From NCBI GenBank assembly GCA_007117405.1, contig SKGP01000079.1, positions 1-5,115 on the forward strand: DNA of 5,115 bases, in the 5' to 3' direction. The notes below the pieces were generated by a model that saw nothing but the letters and a program-made list of their open reading frames with translations, was not told the DNA's origin and made no database searches. Position numbers and translations under genes: made by a program. Positions 1-4,557 of this stretch are shown in pieces (the stretch's first letter is position 1; each line of letters opens with the position of its first letter). This stretch comes from Candidatus Woesearchaeota archaeon (GTDB taxonomy: Archaea; Nanobdellota; Nanobdellia; Woesearchaeales; UBA583).

Positions 1-60
1 ATTCTTAAATAGAAGATATAATTGATAAAACTTGTATATTTATTATTGTTATTAGATTAT

Positions 61-77
61 GGAAAAACATTTAAATA
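61..77 (+). promoter_or_regulatory. Archaeal promoter (BRE + TATA box) of sod
   Basis: A purine-rich BRE-like stretch (GGAAAAACA, 61-69) runs into a TATA box, TTTAAATA, at 70-77. The centre of TTTAAA is about 27 bases before the A of the sod ATG at 100. In archaea transcription normally starts 22-28 bases downstream of the TATA centre, so the predicted transcript begins at or within a few bases of the start codon. This implies a leaderless sod mRNA, which agrees with the lack of any Shine-Dalgarno sequence. The transcription start is inferred from spacing only. Confidence 0.7.
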
Positions 78-78
78 G

Positions 79-92
79 TTAACAATTGTTAA
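79..92. promoter_or_regulatory. Perfect 14-base palindrome, candidate sod operator
   Basis: TTAACAATTGTTAA is an exact inverted repeat with two 7-base arms and no spacer. It begins one base after the TATA box and ends 7 bases before the sod ATG. A dimeric regulator bound here would block initiation, the usual position of archaeal repressor sites. No regulator gene is visible in the window to pair with it. In DNA this AT-rich a chance palindrome is possible, so the operator role is inference from sequence and position. Confidence 0.4.
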
Positions 93-99
93 TAATATT

Positions 100-708
100 A
101 TGGTAACAGCAAGAAAACATGAATTGCCAAGATTGAGTTACAACTTTGATGAGTTGGAACCGCATATTGATGCGCAGACTGTTGAACTTCACTATTCAAA
201 GCATCATCAAGCTTATGTTGATGGTTTAAATAAGGCTGAAGAAGGTCTTGCAAAAGCAAGAGAATCTGGGGATTTTGCTTTGGTGAAACATTTAAAGAAG
301 GAAATTGCTTTTCATGGTTCAGGACATATTCTTCATTCAATATATTGGGAAAATATGTGTTCTGCTTCAAATGCGACAGGAAAGCCTAAAGGTAATCTGT
401 TAAGTGCAATTGAGAGTAAATTTGGTTCTTTTGAAATGTTTGAAAAGGAGTTTAAATCTTCTACAGCAGTTGTTGAGGGTTCAGGTTGGGGCGTTTTGGC
501 TGTAATTGATGGAAAACTTGAAATATTAACTATTGAGAAACATCAGAATTTGACTCAGATGGGCGCTATTCCTATTTTGGTTTGTGATGTTTGGGAACAT
601 GCTTATTATTTGAAGTATCAGAATAAAAGACCGGCTTATATTGATGGTTGGTGGAATGTAGTTAATTGGGCAAATGTTGAAGAAAGATATGAAAAATCTT
701 TAAACTAA
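100..708 (+). CDS. sod: Superoxide dismutase, Fe/Mn family
   Basis: This 202-residue protein matches the Fe/Mn superoxide dismutase family along its whole length. The enzyme turns superoxide into oxygen and hydrogen peroxide in the cytoplasm. The N-terminal helical hairpin carries EPHID and the HYSKHHQAYV motif. The C-terminal alpha/beta domain carries GSGWG (127-131) and the signature DVWEHAYYLKYQN from 163. Predicted metal ligands are His31, His79, Asp163 and His167, with Tyr39 as the gateway tyrosine. His148 (in EKHQN) sits where E. coli enzymes have the outer-sphere glutamine. Mycobacterium tuberculosis FeSOD and many archaeal enzymes also have His there, so iron or dual metal use is likelier than strict manganese, but this is inference. 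The more usual Asn before the GxGH motif is His72 here. No signal peptide is seen. The ATG at 100 fits a leaderless transcript, and the stop overlaps the opposing HAD gene by 9 bases. Confidence 0.97.
   Translation: MVTARKHELPRLSYNFDELEPHIDAQTVELHYSKHHQAYVDGLNKAEEGLAKARESGDFALVKHLKKEIAFHGSGHILHSIYWENMCSASNATGKPKGNLLSAIESKFGSFEMFEKEFKSSTAVVEGSGWGVLAVIDGKLEILTIEKHQNLTQMGAIPILVCDVWEHAYYLKYQNKRPAYIDGWWNVVNWANVEERYEKSLN
692..696 (-). terminator. Possible U5 termination tract for the fttA operon
   Basis: Read on the - strand, TTTTT begins 4 bases after the stop codon (700-702) of the last operon gene. It lies inside the 3' end of the opposing sod gene. Archaeal RNA polymerase and FttA terminate at U-rich tracts without needing a hairpin. 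Five Ts are a weak match in a genome this AT-rich, so the call rests mostly on position. Confidence 0.3.
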
Positions 709-1278
709 CTTTTGATAAATATCATTCCAATTTTTAACTTTGACTAAATTTTCGTTTTCATTTATTTTATAGTTCCAAGGACAATCCATTAAAAGTACTT
801 TTACTCCTTTTTGAGATGTGTTAAATGCATAATGTGGAGCATCTTCTATTAATATGTCTATTCCAAAATTAATACATACATCTGATTTGCAAATAGATTC
901 TTTTTCAAATCCATCTGTAAATATTATTTCTTTGAAAAAACCTTTTCCAAAATAATTTTCAAGCCAAGAGCAAGTTCTTTCATATAAAATTTTAGATCTT
1001 GAAGTTAGTATGTACAATTCGTGGCCTAGTTTTTTTAGTTCTTTAAGTATTAAGACTGCTTCTTCAACTATATTGAAATTTTCCATATCTCTTCTAACAA
1101 ACTCAACCAGTTTTGAAAAGACATAGGAATTTTCAAACCCATAATTCTTAAAAGAGTTGTAGGTGTAGTCAGTTATAAATTCTCTTTTTAGGTTTGAGTT
1201 ATGTTCTTTGTTGAAGTGGTCTAAGAAATAGTCATTTGTTTTACATAAGACTTCATCTATATCAACAGCTATTTTCAT
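700..1278 (-). CDS. HAD-superfamily phosphatase, 5'(3')-deoxyribonucleotidase-like
   Basis: This 192-residue protein has the four HAD motifs. Motif I is DIDEV, with nucleophile Asp6 and acid/base Asp8. Motif II is TSR (92-94), motif III is probably Lys131 in KSDVC, and motif IV is the acidic pair Glu145-Asp146 in LIEDAP. The helical cap inserted between motifs I and II, the KSDVC spacing and the late DCPWN motif resemble the NT5C family, which removes phosphate from (deoxy)nucleoside monophosphates. The true substrate cannot be read from sequence. It is the last gene of the fttA operon; its ATG overlaps the upstream stop as ATGA, which suggests translational coupling. The purine-rich tail of the upstream gene precedes the ATG, but there is no proper Shine-Dalgarno sequence. 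GC content is low (26 of 120 bases at 841-960) compared with fttA. An alternative is another small-molecule HAD phosphatase. Confidence 0.85.
   Translation of the reverse strand: MKIAVDIDEVLCKTNDYFLDHFNKEHNSNLKREFITDYTYNSFKNYGFENSYVFSKLVEFVRRDMENFNIVEEAVLILKELKKLGHELYILTSRSKILYERTCSWLENYFGKGFFKEIIFTDGFEKESICKSDVCINFGIDILIEDAPHYAFNTSQKGVKVLLMDCPWNYKINENENLVKVKNWNDIYQKLV
731..735 (+). terminator. Possible U5 termination tract for sod
   Basis: TTTTT occurs 22 bases after the sod stop, within the 3' end of the opposing HAD gene. It mirrors the tract at 692-696 on the other strand, so the two convergent transcripts could each end inside the neighbouring gene. Short AT-rich tracts are common here, so confidence is low. 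Confidence 0.3.
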
Positions 1279-1547
1279 TCTTCTTCTTTTTCTTTGTATA
1301 TTGTGAAGGTGTATCCTCTCACATCTATTAATTCTGCATCAATATTTTTTGAAATTTCTTCTGCGAGTTTTTTTACTTCTTCTTTGTCTTGAGCTAAAGA
1401 TGCTTTTATTTTTACTAATTTATGGACTCTAATGTAGTTTTCAATGCTTTCAATGAATGTAGTTGTTATACCATTTTTTCCTATAGCAAATTCAGCTTTC
1501 AACTCATTTGAAATTTTCTTAAGTTGCTTTAAATCATATTTTTCCAT
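1275..1547 (-). CDS. yhbY: YhbY-type CRM-domain RNA-binding protein
   Basis: The 90-residue product is essentially one CRM (YhbY/CRS1) domain. Visible family marks are a basic first helix (LKQLKKISNELKA), the GxxG-type loop GKNG at 23-26 after a short strand (FAIGKNGIT), a second helix (FIESIENYIRVHKLVKIKA), and the C-terminal strands around DVRGYTFTIYK. E. coli YhbY binds pre-50S ribosomal particles, and single-domain archaeal relatives are assumed to act on rRNA or ribosome assembly; the target here is unknown. The gene starts 2 bases after the fttA stop and its TGA overlaps the next ATG, so it is the middle gene of a compact operon. The C-terminus is an acidic tail (KEKEEE). No Shine-Dalgarno sequence precedes the ATG. 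Confidence 0.88.
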   Translation of the reverse strand: MEKYDLKQLKKISNELKAEFAIGKNGITTTFIESIENYIRVHKLVKIKASLAQDKEEVKKLAEEISKNIDAELIDVRGYTFTIYKEKEEE

Positions 1548-1549
1548 TT

Positions 1550-3466
1550 TTATTGAAGTCTAACTGTTTCTAAATTTTCAGGTGTATAAACTTTAACTTG
1601 TGGTACTATTCTTTTTGCAGTTTCAGCAAAAGACAAAATCTTTGAGGGTTCCCCATGATTCAATATTATTTTTTTTGGTTTTACAGAAAGATTTGATAAA
1701 AATTTTTTTGTAAGTCCAACATCAGAGTGTCCTGAAAATGCTCCTTTCATTTCTTTTACTTGCATTTTAACTGATATTCTATCATCTGAACTTCCTGTAT
1801 TTGCAAGGAGTATTTCTTTTTCTCCATCTTTAACTCTTCTACCTAGTGTTCCATTTGCTTGATATCCTACGAACACAATTGAATTATTTTCATTTCCTGC
1901 AAATTTTTTAAAGTATTCTACAGATGTTCCTCCATTAAGCATACCGGATGTTGCAAGAACTATTGCTGGTTCTCCGGAGTTGTAAATTTCTTCTCTTTCT
2001 TTTTGACTACCCACCTGAATGAAATTAGGTATTGTAAATGGATTATTGCCCTTTAATATCCGGTTTCTTATGTTTTTATTGAGATATTCTGGGTATGCTG
2101 TATGAATTGCAGTTACTTCAAATACCATTCCGTCAACATAAACTTTCAAGTCTGAAGGGAGTCTTTCTTGTGCAATAAGACTTTCAATTGTAAGAAGCAT
2201 TTCTTGAGATCTACCTATTCCAAATACAGGGATTAATATTTTTCCTTTCCTAACATAAGCATCGAGAATTATTTTGAGGAACTCTTCCTCTGCTTCTTCT
2301 CTTGGCATCGCATAGTCTTTAGGGCCAGTGTTTGTATTTTCCATAAGCAGAGATTCCAATCTTGGGAATTCAGTAACAGCTCTATCTAGAAGTTTTTGTT
2401 TTCCCGAGTAATTAAAGTCACCTGTATACATGAAATTATGCATTCCATTTCCAATATTTACATGACAAAATGCAGAACCTAAAATATGTCCAGAATTATA
2501 AAATGTTAATCTTATATCTGGTGTAATGTCTGTTACTTCTCCAAAATCAAGAGTTATTACATGTTTTAACATTTCTTTTATGTCTTCAGCTTTATAAATT
2601 GGACTTTGTGTTTGTGTATCAGAACTCATTATTTTAATAAAATCTAGCTGGGAAAGTGCCATTAGATCTCTAGTTGGTTCTGTACAATAAATAGGACCTT
2701 TATAACCAATTTTATATAAATAGGGAAGAAGACCACAATGGTCCATGTGTGCATGAGATAAGACGATAGCATCTATATCTTCAAGTTTAAATTCTGGTGC
2801 ATCTAGAAATGGAAATTCAGAAGGGTCTCCAAATGGTACAGAAGGGTCTATACCACAATCAAATAATATTCTAGATTCAGATGTTTGTAGGTATATTGCT
2901 GATCTCCCAATTTGAGAAGCTGCACCAAGCATTGTTATTCTTGCCCAACCTTTTATTTTTCCTTTTGTCCATCCTCCATATATTCTTTTTCCAACTTTAT
3001 TTAGAAATTTTCTTCTATATTCAGATTCTTGAAATTCAACAGCTCTCATAGCATCAACTGTTCTCGATCTCAATGGCGGAACTCTTCTTACAACGACTGT
3101 CCACATTGTTTTTTTTTGTATCTCTTTTAAATTTGCTCCTTCTTTTCCAACAGCAGCTCCAACATTGTCAACTTCAATAATAAGTTTGCTTCTTGCTGTG
3201 TCAAAGAGAAATTCTCCTATTTTAACATCCCCTAAAATATTTTTTACTTCTTTTTTAGTATCTTCAATGCTCATTAGCAATGTGTTTTCTGCTCTTATCT
3301 CAATTCTTTTTTTGAATTTTGATACGATTTCTCTTATTTTTGTTCTTCCTGAAAATAAAAAATCTTTACTGGTTGTGTAAACTACAATGTTTGCAGCTTC
3401 AAACTCAATAGAACTAATTTTTTCTTTAGGAAGTTCTTTCATTATCTCATCCAAGATTTTAACCAT
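1550..3466 (-). CDS. fttA: aCPSF1/FttA ribonuclease, KH + MBL + beta-CASP
   Basis: This archaeal counterpart of CPSF73 cuts RNA after U-rich tracts and drives transcription termination. At 638 residues it has the family's usual length. Residues 1-140 hold two KH-like domains, the second with GKEG at 107-110. The metallo-beta-lactamase core follows: Asp203 (LFDCG), HAHMDH with His238, His240, Asp242 and His243, His327 (GHILGS) and Asp350 (YTGD). The beta-CASP insert has motif A Glu376, motif B His580 (FSGHSD) and motif C His604 (NHGE). All zinc and catalytic positions are present, so the enzyme should be active. It ends in the conserved ENLETVRLQ tail, which mediates dimerisation in characterised homologues. 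The start at 3466 aligns with the family's MVxxILEEI-type N-terminus. Odd point: motif A reads ENTNTG instead of the usual ESTYG. It is the first gene of an operon with yhbY and the HAD gene and is divergent from htpX. Confidence 0.97.
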   Translation of the reverse strand: MVKILDEIMKELPKEKISSIEFEAANIVVYTTSKDFLFSGRTKIREIVSKFKKRIEIRAENTLLMSIEDTKKEVKNILGDVKIGEFLFDTARSKLIIEVDNVGAAVGKEGANLKEIQKKTMWTVVVRRVPPLRSRTVDAMRAVEFQESEYRRKFLNKVGKRIYGGWTKGKIKGWARITMLGAASQIGRSAIYLQTSESRILFDCGIDPSVPFGDPSEFPFLDAPEFKLEDIDAIVLSHAHMDHCGLLPYLYKIGYKGPIYCTEPTRDLMALSQLDFIKIMSSDTQTQSPIYKAEDIKEMLKHVITLDFGEVTDITPDIRLTFYNSGHILGSAFCHVNIGNGMHNFMYTGDFNYSGKQKLLDRAVTEFPRLESLLMENTNTGPKDYAMPREEAEEEFLKIILDAYVRKGKILIPVFGIGRSQEMLLTIESLIAQERLPSDLKVYVDGMVFEVTAIHTAYPEYLNKNIRNRILKGNNPFTIPNFIQVGSQKEREEIYNSGEPAIVLATSGMLNGGTSVEYFKKFAGNENNSIVFVGYQANGTLGRRVKDGEKEILLANTGSSDDRISVKMQVKEMKGAFSGHSDVGLTKKFLSNLSVKPKKIILNHGEPSKILSFAETAKRIVPQVKVYTPENLETVRLQ

Positions 3467-3480
3467 TTTATTTTTAATTA

Positions 3481-3492
3481 TTATTTAAAATA
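3481..3492 (-). promoter_or_regulatory. Candidate proximal TATA box of fttA
   Basis: The - strand reads ATATTTTAAATAA just upstream of fttA. The centre of TTTAAA is only about 20 bases before the ATG at 3466, or about 22 if the box is taken as TATTTTAA. This is slightly too close for a standard leaderless start at this ATG. The same spacing as in sod would start transcription a few bases inside the gene. It may be the promoter with short spacing, or a chance AT-rich match. Confidence 0.35.
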
Positions 3493-3493
3493 T

Positions 3494-3519
3494 CTAACCA
3501 AATAAGTTACTGGTGTTAG
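3494..3519. promoter_or_regulatory. Dyad upstream of fttA (possible RNA hairpin)
   Basis: CTAACCA (3494-3500) pairs with TGG and TTAG (3511-3513, 3516-3519), a 7-pair interrupted stem with a 2-base bulge and a 10-base loop. The simpler dyad CTAAC/GTTAG is exact. If fttA starts from the distal promoter at 3569-3580 this element lies in its 5' untranslated region. It could be a protein site, an RNA fold or chance; no function is assigned. Confidence 0.25.
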
Positions 3520-3530
3520 AATTAAATTCT
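3518..3530. repeat. 13-base inverted repeat in divergent control region
   Basis: AGAATT and AATTCT form exact 6-base arms around a single central A. The element adjoins the dyad at 3494-3519 and precedes the GGG...CCC pair at 3534-3547. It may be a regulator binding site for one of the divergent genes. The RNA form would be a weak 4-pair hairpin, so a DNA-level role is more plausible. Chance remains possible. Confidence 0.3.
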
Positions 3531-3568
3531 TCTGGGTTTTTGAGCCCTTAATTTTAATTGCGTTTATT

Positions 3569-3580
3569 TATTTATAAATA
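3569..3580. promoter_or_regulatory. Palindromic TATA-like element, possible distal fttA promoter
   Basis: TATTTATAAATA is a perfect 12-base palindrome and so reads as a TATA box on both strands. On the - strand it is preceded by AGAAA, an acceptable BRE, and would start transcription near 3547, giving fttA a leader of about 80 bases. On the + strand it would start transcription near 3600, upstream of the better-placed htpX box. Direction and use are inferred; start-site mapping would settle them. Confidence 0.35.
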
Positions 3581-3587
3581 TTTCTAA

Positions 3588-3603
3588 TTTGAATTTTTGA
3601 ATT
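3588..3603 (+). repeat. Tandem TTTGAATT repeats directly upstream of htpX BRE
   Basis: Two abutting copies of TTTGAATT occupy 3588-3595 and 3596-3603, ending exactly where the BRE of the htpX promoter begins. A third copy sits at 3680-3687, immediately before the first possible htpX ATG. The first and third copies share an 11-base match, TAATTTGAATT (3585-3595 and 3677-3687). The position upstream of the BRE is where archaeal activators often bind, so a regulator site is possible but unproven. Confidence 0.35.
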
Positions 3604-3622
3604 GAAAAAAAGATTTATAAAT
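3604..3622 (+). promoter_or_regulatory. Archaeal promoter (BRE + TATA box) of htpX
   Basis: GAAAAAAAGA (3604-3613) is a purine-rich BRE-like stretch followed by TTTATAAAT (3614-3622), a strong TATA box. It has the same layout as the sod promoter at 61-77. Transcription is predicted to start near 3645, giving a leader of about 43 bases to the ATG at 3688, or about 61 to the ATG at 3706. Unlike sod this transcript would therefore have a leader. Confidence 0.65.
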
Positions 3623-3687
3623 GTATACTTCTTAGTATTATTAAACAAAAAAATATTCTTGCATATTTCAGATTTTTAATTTGAATT

Positions 3688-4554
3688 ATGTATATAAAAA
3701 TAAAAATGGCACTAAATAGATTAAAAACTACTGTATTATTGGCAAGTCTTGCGGGACTTTTTATGGGTTTTGGATACTTGCTTGGAAGCAATGTTGGATT
3801 AATGATAGGTTTTGTAATTGCTATGGCAATAAATTTTGGTTCCTATTGGTTCTCAGATAAAATTGTTCTTAAAATGTACAATGCAAAGGAAGTTTCAAAA
3901 GACCATAAGCTTTACAAAATGGTTGAAGAACTTGCAAGGTTGGCAAAGATGCCTATGCCTAAAGTTTATATAATATCTGCACCATCCCCTAATGCTTTTG
4001 CAACAGGAAGGTCTCCAAAGCATGCTGCTGTTGCTGCAACAGAAAGTTTACTTCATTTGCTTACAGATGAAGAAGCTAAAGCAGTTATGGCACATGAATT
4101 GACTCATGTAAAAAATAGAGATACTTTAATACAAACAATTGCCGTAGGTATAGCTTCTGCAATTGGTATGGTTGCACAGATGCTTCAGTGGATGGCTATA
4201 TTTGGATTTGGAAGGGACAATAATTATGGTGGTATCATTGGGGTTATTGCACTTGCAATTTTGACTCCATTGATAGCTACAATAATACAACTTGCAATTT
4301 CAAGACAAAGAGAGTATATGGCTGATGCTGGTGCAGTTCAATTAATGAAAACACCAATGCCTTTGATTAGCGCTTTACAAAAACTTGAGGCTAGTGTGAG
4401 ACCGCAGAGAAATACGAGTGCAGCAGCTGCACCAACAGAGAGTTTGTTTATTGTTAATCCTTTTAAAGGTTCAAGTGTATTTAAGTTGTTTTCAACTCAT
4501 CCTACTACTGAAAGTAGAATTGCTGCAATGAAAAGAGTTAAGATTAAAAGATAA
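3688..4554 (+). CDS. htpX: HtpX, M48-family membrane zinc metalloprotease
   Basis: HtpX is an integral membrane protease that degrades misfolded or damaged membrane proteins, with its active site on the cytoplasmic side. The 288-residue product has the family's length and architecture. Two N-terminal membrane helices lie at about 13-33 and 34-54. The zinc motif is HELTH (His136, Glu137, His140), with third ligand Glu209 in RQREYMADAGA. Two more hydrophobic segments lie around 148-172 and 182-204. The C-terminal FSTHPTTESRIAAM motif is also typical. The first ATG is at 3688, but the ATG at 3706 (start MALNRLKTT) matches the usual HtpX N-terminus better, and no Shine-Dalgarno sequence decides between them. 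The gene is divergent from fttA, has its own promoter, and ends 3 bases from the stop of the opposing gene. Confidence 0.96.
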   Translation: MYIKIKMALNRLKTTVLLASLAGLFMGFGYLLGSNVGLMIGFVIAMAINFGSYWFSDKIVLKMYNAKEVSKDHKLYKMVEELARLAKMPMPKVYIISAPSPNAFATGRSPKHAAVAATESLLHLLTDEEAKAVMAHELTHVKNRDTLIQTIAVGIASAIGMVAQMLQWMAIFGFGRDNNYGGIIGVIALAILTPLIATIIQLAISRQREYMADAGAVQLMKTPMPLISALQKLEASVRPQRNTSAAAAPTESLFIVNPFKGSSVFKLFSTHPTTESRIAAMKRVKIKR

Positions 4555-4557
4555 TAT

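Noticed and set aside
1..60. Possible end or start of another gene at the left edge
   Set aside because: The stretch is AT-rich with no convincing coding frame or RNA-gene feature; I see only the upstream flank of the sod promoter.
98..370. Open reading frame on the - strand opposite the start of sod
   Set aside because: It lies fully antisense to a clear SOD gene, has no family likeness, and its composition is what the complement of sod would give.
3107..3117. Long T run as a terminator
   Set aside because: It is on the antisense strand inside fttA, where it encodes lysine codons, and no + strand gene lies upstream that would end there.
3165..3380. Open reading frame on the + strand inside fttA
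   Set aside because: It is antisense to the well-supported KH domain region of FttA, and its Ser/Leu/Ile-rich product is typical of a shadow frame.
3534..3547. GGG...CCC inverted repeat as a stand-alone terminator or small RNA
   Set aside because: Only three G-C pairs hold it, no T tract follows, and it lies in a divergent region where no transcript needs to end. It is kept only as part of the leader observation.
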